DNA of 64,000 nt from Adineta steineri (lineage: Eukaryota > Rotifera > Eurotatoria > Adinetida > Adinetidae), in the NCBI GenBank assembly GCA_905250115.1, contig CAJNOI010000006.1, positions 410,033 through 474,032 of the forward strand, given 5' to 3'. Numbering within the stretch: position 1 is the stretch's first letter; the number at the start of each line of letters is the position of its first letter. Below the pieces are notes generated by a model. That model worked only from the letters and a program-made list of their open reading frames with translations, had not been told where the DNA came from and did not search any database. A program made the translations under genes and the position numbers. Shown piece after piece: positions 1 through 11,874 of this stretch.

Positions 1-3000
1 ATATCACTCTCTTTCTTGTTAATACAAGATTATTTTCAAATACGTGAAAAAAAGTCACCTTATTAAAATTAATATCAACCTTTAATATCTATAACTAATA
101 AAAAATATAATCATTTTTTTAATCTACGCAAATATTTTGAAGGTCAATTTTACACATGAATAACTTAGTTACAGAAAATATGGTGTTAAATTTTTTTTGT
201 CTTGAACAACATTCTTACTTATTTTGTATTTGTTTTTGATGTCGAATGATTAACAAAAGAAATCATGCTACTATCAATCTTTTCTTTTTTGTAGTCATAC
301 ACTACTTATGAAATAGAAGCATTCGAACAGCATTACAACGCAAAAAAATATAATTGATCTATAGGCAATCTTATGCATTGCATCAGACACTCGTCGTTAT
401 AAAAGTTTTCTTTGTGGTTCAGTACAAAATCGAACCGGAATGGAAACCAGTTTTTTTGTCATCATGACGCGCTATATATACATATACAATCATAACAAAT
501 TAGTCAACGAAACAGGTTTTTTTCTTTCGTTACTGTTGTCTATACATCTAAATTATTCATACAGAGTTTTTTTTCTCTTTCATCGTCTTGCTGACGCATG
601 CAGAAAATATGTATGTCTATTCAAATCAATTCAGTAAAGAAAATCTTCTTAAAAAAGAATGTAAAGAAGTACTTTTTCAAGTTCTTTTTAAAAATGCACC
701 GTCAGCATCAATAATAAGACAAATTGAATATAGGATTCTTAAATAAACATTAACTCTCTCTCTCTCTCTACGTATGTATATTGAGTAAAGTAGTTACAAA
801 GTGTTGAATTAATGTAAAAACGATTAAAAATTGTATAACGTAGACTAAAAATACGTTTTATACTAAATAACTTAGTTAAAAGCAAAATAAATATATGTAT
901 ATACATATAATCGTACAAATTATTGACATTGAACAACAAATCACCTACTTTAATTTTAATCAACGTTATCAAATGATTATATCTAATTTGTATTAGTAAA
1001 CAACGTATGAAGGAAGAAAAATATAACGTCCTTCATTTTTTCATATCAGTTTATATAATTATTATATAGTCAAAGGCAAGTTGAAAATCGTGTGACCGTA
1101 CCTTAATATATGGCATGTAATCGTTTTGCTATTTAATTAGTGGTGCATAGTAGAAAAAAAATGAAAGTGAATCAGAACTATGAGAAAGCAAAAGGAAATA
1201 CATGATAATTTTGTTGGAGACAAATATTTTTTTTTGAAATTATCATGTTTTATTGATTTTTCGGATAATGAAACCAATAATTTGAGTACATGTAACATTA
1301 GAATGTTTATACCAACAAAAAATTTTCTTCAGTTAATATTTTCCAACTTGAGAAATTCGATAACAATGCTTTTTTCTGCAGTTCGTTAATCCATTTCAAA
1401 ATAGATAAATATAAAAACAAATTTTTTTCGTTTGCTTTCATAAATATTAGTTTAAATTATTTGATAAAGATCATATTCCTATGTTAACGAATACTAGGAA
1501 CATTTATTTTAACTTTATGTATCAAAATGAAAGAATTCGGTTGCAATTAGAAAAGAGGTCAATAAATAACAATTTGCTATAATTAACAAGAAATGAATGT
1601 ACTAATAAGTTTATACTCCGATAGATAAATTATTTTATAATTAGAAATAAAATTAACGAATATATTTCTCCATGAATTAATAAAGTTATTGTGAAATTAT
1701 CGAATATTTCAATGTTATAGAAGCTGATTTTTTGAGAAAATGTAACTAGTTTTTTTTAATCGATACAATATTATTCTAAACTTTCATAATTCTATTTTTA
1801 ACTAAAGAGAAAATCTTTTTTTCTCGTATTTAAAAAAAATAACAAGAGACAACAATAAAGATTTGAATGACAAGAATAAATTAAACTTAAAAAGAAAATC
1901 TTTAATATATAGAACTATAAGAATGTTGAAGTGACTTATATATTGACAGTCTAATTCGATATTAATTATTTGTATATTTACTTAGCCTTGCATAAATATA
2001 ATTGATTATACATAAAAGGTTTAATTTCGTATGAGATTTTGTTTTGATCGATTTTGCGATCAATCGTTTTTTATATATTGAAAAGTCATGAAATAATAAG
2101 TTTTATTTATGAATGATTTCACAAATAAATTGAACTATTTCAGATATTATATACATTGAAACTTGTGAGAATTTTTTCTCTTTGATCACAGATAAAACTA
2201 TAAAAAATTAGGATAATATTCAGTGATTTACAGTGAAAACGCCGAAAGAAAAAATGTCGAAAAATAAATATTGACGCAAATATTCATCGAAAAAAAATAA
2301 TGTCGATCGTGAGAAATGTCAAAAATTTTGAGATGTCATTACTAAACGAAACTGAGGGTGTGGGTGTAGGTGTAGGTAAAACAGAAATAAAAACGCTAAC
2401 ACCCAGACTCCCACCCACACCCACACCCACACCCTCAAGATCTTTTGTTTTCGATATTTTTTCCTTCGCCGTTTTCAATACATACCTATTCAGTTAATCA
2501 TAATAGAATATAAATAATAAAAGTATTAAAATTCTTTTTATTTTTCTTCTGAGAACTATGACAATTATTATAATATCAATGATCTGTTACAATCGAAAGT
2601 CTAATTACTCGATTCCTTAATATTGATCGTTGTATATATGAAGATAAAAAATAAATCATTCTCCCACTATTTAAGAAAACGAAACATATTGTATATTCAT
2701 ATATCGACGACATCTATCGTTTACTTTTTTTATCTCTCGTTAGTCGGTACATCTTTCACGCGCTTACGGGCTGACTTGAGATTCGTTGATTAAATCAGCA
2801 ATAAAATTACCCAAAAAAAAATTGACAAAAGAAAAAAGGACGGGCTTTCCTCATTTATGAGCTTAAATATTTTAATAGTCACTATAATACAAGTCTATTT
2901 TTCATTGATAAAAATGTTTATCATTTAATTACTGGATAGAGAAGTATTTCTTTCTTTAAGTAAGTAAAAATTGGTATTAAAAAATATCTATTTCTCAGTT

Positions 3001-3048
3001 TATAAATGATTTTATTTGATTAATTTAAGTTAAATAAATTCTTCTCAG
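1..3048. other. Gene-poor AT-rich region
   Basis: No convincing coding exon was found on either strand. Short open frames here (for example 440-637 and 1180-1389) are rich in Phe, Ile and Tyr, as random AT-rich DNA gives, and have no splice partners. The one structured element is the inverted repeat at 2353-2436, listed separately. The last bases (ttctcag directly before 3049) form a splice acceptor for the next gene. Confidence 0.6.
2353..2436. repeat. Inverted telomere-like TGTGGG-type repeat
   Basis: The left arm (about 2353-2377) reads as GGGTGTGGGTGTAGGTGTAGG. The right arm (about 2408-2436) is its reverse complement, with three cleaner CCCACA units. About 30 bases lie between the arms, so the segment could fold into a hairpin or mark two head-to-head repeat tracts. 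The unit matches the TGTGGG telomeric repeat reported for bdelloid rotifers (from memory). It is far from any visible chromosome end, so this would be an interstitial copy. Similarity outside the arms is weak. Confidence 0.7.
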
Positions 3049-6000
3049 ATGTCTTTTGAATCATTAAATTATAATGATTGTTGTTTATTGATTAATATTG
3101 ATTTAAATCCTCAACGAATTCGTCTATTACTTGAACGTCGTTTTAAAAGTAATTCAAATAAAACAAGTTTTGATTTTAAATCAATTTCTCCTGAACAACC
3201 ATCGAATAATATTAAAGTTTCACGTTCATTTTTGCGTTGTCAACCAAAAATAAATTATACAGACGATTCAGATGAATATGTATCATCGGATTCGGATTCT
3301 TCCGAAGAAGATGAAAAAGACATAGAAGATACATCACCAAGGAACGATGATTATTACAAAGAATTAGCGGAATGGGATCCAAATAATTTTCAACCTAGTA
3401 TTGCAACTGATGACGACAATGATGATGATGATGAAGATGAAATTGAAAATAATATGCAATCAATTACTATAGAAAATGATGAAGACGATGACGAAATAGA
3501 TCAAATGGAAACTTCAGCAGGTAGAATCATGAATCAGAGAAATCTATATTTATCATATGTATAATTATTTATTAAATGAATTTCATATCGTTCAGATATT
3601 GAATTTCGAATCAATATCATTGATTTCTGTTTTTAGGTAATTATTCGATGATTCGAAATAAAGAGAATTAATATTATTAAGAGATATTTATAACACTGAG
3701 GTTTTACTTTGTCAGTAGACGTTCGTTTAAATAATTAATCACTTCTTTTGTATCATCTTATATGAGTTTAATTGTATTGAATAAGAGAGAACTTCCAACC
3801 AAACAGTACATTTATAAATACTGTAAACATATTGATTTCGTGAGTGTCAAACTTAAAGTTTAATATATACTACTAGACCTATCAGTAATGCTTTATTTTT
3901 TTTTGTTCAAGGTTTAAATACTTCTACTGAAGATCTTGTCGTCACATTTAGTCATCGACCTATGAAAAGCGAACCAGTACCTTACGAAGATTATGATGAT
4001 GTTTTTTGTAATATACCACAATTAGATGGTCATGTAGATCGTTTACCTAGTGAAGGAAATCGAAAGAATCCCGACAAACGTTTAGACGAAGTAATAACTA
4101 AAATTTACGAACGAACTCCTGAACCAAGAAAAGCAATTCAGATATATGCAGTTCCGACAGCAGCAAGTAAATTTCATTTAAAAAATGATAATCAAAAGAA
4201 ATCAATAAATCGAGCTCAAAGAAAATCATTTTCAAGTCCTGTTAAAATCGATCGATCCAAAGGACAACTCAGCAGAGATGGAAAACAATCAAAAAAACCA
4301 GTACCTCAATTATTAAATGCAGTAATGAAAAGTAATGTAGATGCTATTCGTGAATCAGACACACGATTATCATTGAATCAAACAAAACCTCCAGTAAATA
4401 GTTTATAAATACATTCCAATAAAAACTTATTATCTTATATCTTTTAAAGATACCTTCTCGACTGTTTTCAAGTAGTGGTTTGCCGTCGAAAACGAATAAA
4501 CAACAAGATCAAAGAAAACTAATATCACGTAAATTTTTTTTCTGATTTTTTTATTGAATTAAAATTTTTTGATTTCTAGAGCAACAAACAAAATCTTCTT
4601 TGGTACCTCAACAAAAAAAAGTTCTACAAAATCAGCCAATTAACCTATCACAGCCGAAAGGAAAACCTGCATTACAACATATGAAAATGGCTCAAAAAAA
4701 ACTAAATCATTTTCAGGGAACACAACAATCAAAATCATCAGCGGCAACATCATTACCATCATCATCATCGTTATTATTTAATAAATCAAAATCAACAGAC
4801 AATAATAAAAATCAATCGAAACCATCTAAAGTATTTCTTTCGAATATCAATCCAAATAACTTATATAAAAACAATCTTTATTTATCTAGGCAATAGATCC
4901 ACTTGTTCGAAGATCTTTGTCAACATCAGTAACTCCAAATTTGAATGATCATAATATAAAACTAAAAAAAATACCAAAGAAAGTTAAACGTTTAAATACT
5001 GAACAATCGAATGTTACAATCAATAATTCATCACGACCGCCAGACAATGCATTGCCATACAATAAAAAACAGAAGACAACTGAAGACAATAGTAAGATTA
5101 TTTTATAATCATTCAATGATATATTATCTTTTGTTGTCTTAAATAGCAACCAAAAATCAATTAATCAGTCATCCATCGGTACCATTAACTACCATGACGA
5201 GTATGACGAGTACCAAAACTACAACTGGTAAACGACCAGCTGATTTCTTCGATGGATGTATTCTCATCGATGATGATGATGAAAAACAAGATAAAGATAA
5301 TAATACTGAAGATGATGATATACAAGAAATTGAACGACAACAGTGAGTATTGATTAATTAAACATCTTTAGATTACAAATCATATTTAAAGTAATTTCGC
5401 TACCTACTAGATATAAGATATATTTTCTCAATTATTTTTATCGAGGATCTTGTCAATTTTGAGTAGATACTTATTCTCGATTCTGAATTTGAGCTGAAGA
5501 TCAATACGATAATTATTTCATTAGTTTGCATTGGACTATATTGTAACGGATGTATACTCTTTATCATTACTCATGACATTGAGTCGTTTTGAAATGATAC
5601 TTATATGATACTTTTAATATATTGAAAGAAATTCGTTTCTATTTCAGTCTACTGATCGTTTTGTATATATGAGATTCCTTATCTCACTAATGAATATAAT
5701 TAACTCGTATATTACATATTTTCTCAAATAATACTAAAAAAGATCTTATTACTAATCAAGTTATCATTTAATTTATTAAAAAAGCTTGTATAAATAAGAA
5801 AGATAATTTATTTATTCAAATTATTTCATTGATATGTCAATAATTTATTTTGTTTTCTATAGGTATTCCATTGCTTATAATATACGTGCTCGTCAAAAAG
5901 ATCTTGATCATATTGTTCATTCATCAAATATGCATTGTAAATGGTTATTCAATCTTGAATATCTTCTTCTTGATCATATACAGATATGCCATGATAATAA

Positions 6001-8069
6001 TCTTCGTCCATCGAATAAAATATATGAACATTCTACTGTAATTAAATCTGAAGATACATCTAATACATCTATTTACCATATTGAACCATCATTTATATCA
6101 ATAATCATAATAAATTTTATTAAAGTATTTCTTCTACGAAATTCATTTGATGATGAACAAGAATTTTCATTTGTACAATTTGGTATAACATCACATTTAC
6201 GTTATTTATTAATTGAATTACCAACATATATTCATAATGAAGAAAAAGATTTAAATGATGATTGTTCAAAATGTCATCAATATTCATTAATAATAAATAT
6301 ATTATTTGATTTATTATTTGATTTAATTGAATATGATTTATGTGGAAATATTCGAAAAGCGAAATATCGTTCATCATTAATTGAAGATGATTATTTTACA
6401 AGATTTCTTCAATCAAAAATAACAAAAAAAAATCCATTCTATCGTATTAAATTAATAATTTATTTCATTGAAGTCATTGGTATGCATATGAATAAATGTC
6501 CAAAGAAAAAACATTTTCAATTTAATCAAAATGAAGGGAAATTAATTCATTCAATTCAAACTTTTATTCGACATATTATGTCGAATACAAATAAGTAAGA
6601 TTAAACAGAACGATTGATTTCGATTTTTCTTTTATAATTATTTAGTTTAATCAATGAACGAATTTCCGTATGTTTCAATGTGATGGAATTATGTCTTTTA
6701 TTTGTTAATGAAAAACAAACTCTGATAAAACAGGTTAATTAAATTTTTTGAATAAAATTATTGATTTTTTTTTGTTGATTTAGATGTCGTTATTTTTAGC
6801 AGAATTATGTCAAACTAATTCCACTTATTTGAATTTATTTCTTTTTGATGAAAATTTATTTGTGGATATTCGTTTATTATTAATTAATGAATTGATAGGG
6901 AACAAATTTCATATAAAATTTAAATCAGTTACTCATATTAATACATTTTTTCAACAGATTCAAGTAAAATTAATGTTTTAAATATGTACACTATTAAGAC
7001 ATATTTTATTTGTTTTAGGATCTTCTAAATCCAAAAAAGGTAAATAATTGATGATATTTAAATAGAAGCATAGAATAAGCACTCATCAAAATTCAGATTT
7101 CAAAAAAGACAGTTGATTTTGAACATCTGTCGACTTTTATATAAATAGAATTAAGATGAGGAGGATTTTGTCACTTTCCGCGTATTATGTAAATATAACG
7201 CTGTGACGTTTTTGACACTCCTCGCTTGAATTTTCTTTAAAAAATTAACTAGTTGAAAAACCCTTTCTAGCGCCGTTCGATACAATTCCGTTTACTTACT
7301 CTCCCATCATTTCGCATATAAACTAAATCAATGCAGTATTGTTTTATCTGAATAAGTCGTATAATAGTTTAACTCATTATGTTTGTATCTTAATAATAGT
7401 TTCTTTGTAGATGTGAATTTCTTTCATTTCACTTATTCGTATCGGTTATTAGCATAAGAAATACATTGTACAGACAATCTTGTTGATAGACTCCCTCGCG
7501 TCAAAAACTTTTATAATTCATATTTCATTTGTTCTGAACAAAAATAAAGACATTTTTTCGATAACCTATAGATTTCTTTACATTTATAAAATAACTAATG
7601 ATGTCAAATGCACGTAACTGGTAACTTTTTATCAGTCGTTAGGTTGTATATTCTTTTCTTATCTCTGGTTTATTTACGAAACTAAAATAAAACATACAAT
7701 ATGGTTGCTCTAACTCTGTTACATTTATTATACATAAAATAAATATTTATTTCTAGCCTATTGATGAAACAGCATTCTTACTTCTTCGAAGTTTACTCAG
7801 TACTTATGCCGATCTGATTATTGGTATGTAGATTGTTTATGTAAAATTTCAATGAAGATATGTGTTTGTTTTTTCTTGTAGAAATTAAAGCAATTCCTAT
7901 TATGTACTCGCATGACATTCAACAAATGACATTATTATTAAAAAATCAATTTCAAGTCATATATGATAAATTAGTTGAAGTTTCTTTTGGAGATTCAACT
8001 TATTTCGAACAAATCGGACAAACATTAATATTATATCTTCTATTGAAATGCAAATTGAACAAATTGTAA
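3049..8069 (+). CDS. Unrecognised acidic/basic nuclear-looking protein, 12 exons, about 985 aa
   Basis: Exons by splice signal and phase: 3049-3520, 3912-4393, 4450-4528, 4580-4830, 4890-5091, 5147-5342, 5863-6594, 6646-6733, 6784-6963, 7019-7039, 7757-7823, 7882-8069. All phases join without a stop. I do not recognise the family. Residues about 75-150 are strongly acidic (Asp/Glu runs). Residues 160-520 are low-complexity and rich in Lys, Ser, Gln and Asn. Residues 532-540 (CILIDDDDE) look like a SUMO-interacting motif. From about residue 560 the protein becomes hydrophobic and helical, like a helical-repeat domain. The 21-nt exon 10 and the 717-bp intron 10 are unusual here. A splice acceptor sits directly before the ATG, so an upstream exon or trans-splicing is possible. 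A genome-maintenance scaffold such as ATRIP would fit this layout, but that is a guess. Confidence 0.7.
5343..5862 (+). other. Long intron 6 of the 3049-8069 gene
   Basis: This 520-bp intron runs from GTGAGT to CTATAG. It is AT-rich, with no open frame that continues the phase and no terminal repeats that I can see. Confidence 0.6.
7040..7756 (+). other. Long intron 10 of the 3049-8069 gene
   Basis: This 717-bp intron follows the 21-nt exon 10. Its middle (7140-7330) is slightly less AT-rich than the flanks. I found no clear terminal inverted repeats or coding sequence in it. Confidence 0.55.
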
Positions 8070-8158
8070 ATCAGATTTCTGTTTTTTCGTGTGTTATGTT
8101 TTTCATTTATTCGATTGTTCAGTGTAGTCAGATGTACATTTATTGTTCTAATTTTTTT

Positions 8159-8258
8159 NNNNNNNNNNNNNNNNNNNNNNNNNNNNNNNNNNNNNNNNNN
8201 NNNNNNNNNNNNNNNNNNNNNNNNNNNNNNNNNNNNNNNNNNNNNNNNNNNNNNNNNN
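8159..8258. other. Assembly gap (100 N)
   Basis: Exactly 100 N, the usual placeholder for a gap of unknown size. It lies between the stop codon of the upstream gene (8069) and the first visible exon of the TREX-like gene. The missing DNA should therefore hold the start codon and Exo I motif of that exonuclease. Confidence 0.98.
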
Positions 8259-9354
8259 GGAAAAGGTTAAGTGGATAGGACTTTATTTTCATTTCAATTA
8301 GAATAAATTTGTCAAATTTTTTGATCCTGTCAAATTATTACGTACTGAAGTTGTTGAATTAACTGGTAAATATTAAAGTTGATCATTTAGCATTGATAAT
8401 TGAGTCTTCATTTTTTAAAGGTTTAACTAATCGTATGTTAATGGATTATGCACCGTTTAATCGTGAAACAGTAATTGCGATGGAAGCATTTTTAAGTGAT
8501 CTTCAAAAACCAATGTGTTTTGTTGGTAAGATAATATTCTATAAATAGATAGTATATTTATTATTATCGTAGTTGACATGTTATAAGAAAAATATATTTC
8601 TTTGTATTTAGCTCATAATGGAAATTTATTTGATTTTCCAATTTTACTCAATGAAATTCGATCTGCACTTTCTGGTCCTAGATTTTGTGTTGATAATAAT
8701 AATGAATGTAATGGTGAATTAACTACAACTGATAATATTTCATCTCCTACAAAAGATGCGTCTATACAAACAATATCGTCAAGTAATGATCATAATCAAA
8801 CATCATTATTATCTATTGATTGTGCTGATTCACTTGTTTTCTTTCGTCAAATATATCGATTACTTAATGATAAAGATGCTGTTCAGTATCCAAATGAAAA
8901 CATTCCATCACAATCTCCAATTACATCTAATCAAAATGAATGTAATAACAACGGAACAGTTGATCCTATTGACTCAAATTTAACTCCAACCATATCTGTG
9001 AATAATAATAATACTAATCATTCATCTTCTCATCCTGGATATGTTGAAATACCTATCAAATATATTCCTTCACAAGATCCGGCACGACAACAATTATCAA
9101 TGAAACTTGTTAAAATCTATGAACGAGAATTTAATGAAAATTCATCGCATTTAAGATCTCATCGAGCTGAAGATGATTGTTTGATGCTTTTAGCTATTTT
9201 AAATCGTTATCTACCCGATTGGCTTGAATGGATAGATTTAAATCATCAACCATTAAATCATTTTTCTTCTTTACCATTAACAACTACAACAACTGCAACA
9301 AGAAAACCTTTACCAAAAACTAATGTACATACAAAAAGACCATTGAAATTTTAA
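8259..9354 (+). CDS. TREX-like 3'-5' DNA exonuclease (5' end lost in gap)
   Basis: Visible exons: 8259-8265 (edge of an exon running into the gap), 8302-8365, 8421-8525, 8612-9354. The translation contains VELTGLTNRML, then AHNGNLFDFPIL (Exo II, catalytic Asp in FDFP), and near the end SHRAEDDCLMLL (Exo III, HxAxxD). This is the DEDDh pattern of TREX1/TREX2, enzymes that trim single-stranded DNA 3' ends; human TREX1 prevents build-up of cytosolic DNA. The Exo I motif (Asp-Glu) is missing because it falls in the gap. A long Asn/Ser/Thr-rich insert of roughly 90-100 residues separates Exo II from the DSLVFF segment, and more low-complexity sequence lies before Exo III, making the core larger than in mammals. 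No C-terminal membrane helix like that of TREX1 is seen. Intron 8266-8301 is only 36 bp. Confidence 0.85.
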
Positions 9355-9912
9355 ATATAAAGAGAATATTAGTTTGTACTATTTCTTTACTTTTATTACG
9401 CTTGATTTCATTATTTTGATTTTAATTTGAGTCATTCAATCAGAATAATATTCAATAATTATTTTAAATCGATAGAAAAAAAAAGTGTTGATCGGAAAGA
9501 AAACGACAACATATTGTTAAGATCGAAAAGAGAAGTTCCGACTAACAGCTTCCTCTCGTTCTTTCAGTCTTTTTCTACTTTTTTATGCGCTCTTAATTAC
9601 GCTTCTTACAACCGTGTCAAGGCTTTTCTCTCTTACTTTTCCATACACTCGTCATGTTTTATTTTATAACGTATTAGCAGACGAAGTTATGACGCATTCA
9701 AATCTGAAGTCGTTTTTCTCATTTTCTCTTCACGTCTTTTTTACATTTATTATTTGTTATTTTTCTTTCTCTCTCTCTCTCTCGTTTTTTTACTTTTTTC
9801 GTCAATCTATTCTTTGTCTGGGTAAAATCTTTTACCAACGTATTCATCTATTTATTCTTAGCATTTAAAAGAAAAAATTCTTATCGATCACTAAAATCAT
9901 TTCTTTTTCCCA
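9355..9912. other. Spacer between TREX-like gene and NAMPT
   Basis: No gene was found. The stretch is rich in T and CT runs, including a (CT)n tract near 9770-9783, and ends just before the NAMPT ATG. It probably holds the TREX 3' UTR and the NAMPT promoter or 5' UTR. Confidence 0.5.
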
Positions 9913-11647
9913 ATGAGTTCAGCTATGGAAAATAATATTTTATTAAAAACGGATTCATATAAAATTTCACACCATAAACAATATCCACCGGAAACAACAG
10001 TTGTATATGCATATTTGGAAAGTCGTGGTGGTGATTATCCTGAACAAGTTTTCTTTGGTTTACAATATATATTAAAAAAACATTTAGCCGGACAAGTTGT
10101 TACAAGAGAATATTTAGAACAAGGAATAGATTTTTGGCATAAACATTTTGGTTATGATATTGTTAATCGAGAAATGTGGGAATATATTATTGAAAAATAT
10201 GATGGATATTTACCAATACGTATTAAAGCTGTACCAGAAGGTACAGTTGTACCAACTGGAAATGTTTTAATGACTATTGAAAATACGGATCCAAAATGTT
10301 CATCATTAACAACATTTTTAGAAACGATTTTATTACAAATTTGGTATCCAATTACAATTGCTACAAATTCCAGAGAAATTAAAAAGATTTTAGTAAATAT
10401 TACATTAATGAGAAAAGTCAACAAAAAAATGCATTCTTATCTTATTTAGTTACGATCATTAGTAAAAACAGGTGATCCATCTGTAATTAAAGGGCAATTA
10501 CATGATTTTGGATTTCGTGGTGTATCATCATATGAAACATCAGCAAGTAAGTTTATTAATCCCTACATAAATATTCATTTATTTTGTTTTTAAAACATTT
10601 TAGTTGGTTCATGTGCACATTTGACATCATTTTCTGGCACTGATACAATCTCTGGTTGTGTTCTAGCTCATAATTTTTATTTAGCTGAGGAAATGATCGC
10701 ATTTTCTATTCCGGCATCTGAACATTCAACAATGGTTAGTTGGACAAAAGAAAAAGAACGAGAAGCTTATGAAAATATACTGGGTTTGTTGGAATTACAA
10801 ACTTAAAGATTTTTCTTATAAAAATCTTTTTTTGTTTTGCTACATAGATATGTATCCAAACGGTATTGTTGCATGTGTATCTGATTCGTATAATATTTAT
10901 GATGCATGTGAACATATTTGGGGTACACAATTACATGATAAAATTCTTGAACGTGATGGAACATTGGTTATACGATCTGATTCTGGTAAAAATTTTGAAA
11001 AGAAATTTTTTTGTCTATTTTTAATTGCTTAATCTTCTTTATTTATACTAGGTGATCCAATAGAAGTTTTAGAACGTTTATTAACTATCCTGTATGATAA
11101 ATTTGGTGGAGCTGTTAATGAAAAAGGTTTTAAAGTTCTTGATAAACATATTCGATTAATTCAAGGTGATGGTGTTAATATGAAAGCGATTAAGGAAATT
11201 CTCGAATTACTCGAACGAATTGGTTTTGCTACTGATAATCTTATATTTGGCAGTGGTGGTATGTTTATTTTAAGTATTCTATTCATCGAAATTCTTGCTT
11301 TTATTCTAGGTGGACTCTTACAAAAATTTGATCGCGATACAATGAAATTTGCAATAAAATGTTCATTTGTTGAAATAACTGGTATTGGTGGTATAGCTGT
11401 TGCTAAAAATCCTATAACTGATGCAGGCAAACGTAATAAACCTGGCCGACTTAAATTAGTTAAAGATAATGATGATACTTATCGAACATTGAACAGCATA
11501 GATCATACTGAAGAATATGATGCCGCCGAAGATCAGTTGGTAACAGTTTTTGAAAATGGCAAAATTTTATGTGAATATACATTTGATACAATACGTGCCA
11601 ACTGTGATATCGATATTGATCGACTTGATTCTATTAATTTTATGTAG
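9913..11647 (+). CDS. NAMPT: Nicotinamide phosphoribosyltransferase
   Basis: Exons: 9913-10392, 10450-10546, 10604-10783, 10848-10985, 11052-11258, 11310-11647; 479 aa against about 491 in human. The enzyme joins nicotinamide and PRPP to make NMN, the rate-limiting step of NAD salvage, in cytosol and nucleus. Clear family landmarks are ILLKTDSYKISHHKQYPP at the N-terminus, IKAVPEGTVVPTGNVL, WYPITIATNSRE, LHDFGFRGVSS, GTDT (Asp206), IPASEHST (His233, the phospho-histidine equivalent of human His247), VIRSDSGDP and FGSGGGLLQK. All substrate-site motifs look intact. A second in-frame ATG lies at 9925. The donor at 10784 (GGGTTTG) is weaker than the others. The next gene follows after 227 bp on the same strand. 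Confidence 0.97.
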
Positions 11648-11711
11648 AATGATTTTATTTTAGTGATAATTTTAATTTTAACCTTAACATTTTGTAATTC
11701 CATTTACGTTT

Positions 11712-11727
11712 GTGTGTGTGTGTGTGT
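11712..11727. repeat. (TG)n microsatellite
   Basis: A short TG dinucleotide run in the spacer just 3' of NAMPT, likely in its 3' UTR. Confidence 0.8.
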
Positions 11728-11874
11728 ATTTATCTTTTGATTTCTTCATTTTGGAGAAAACTTGTCACATCTTTTTATGTTGTCAGTATATTTTAAATTT
11801 AGATGATGATAATGATAAAATTTTCCTCAAATATTCATTCATTTATTTTTTTCTAGAAGCTTATTAGAAGAAAC

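Noticed and set aside
2284..2497. Gly-Val repeat frames on both strands
   Set aside because: Translation of the inverted TGTGGG-type repeat, open on both strands by symmetry.
8048..8278. Frame running across the N block
   Set aside because: Only open because N codons read as X; it starts after the upstream stop and is not supported on either side.
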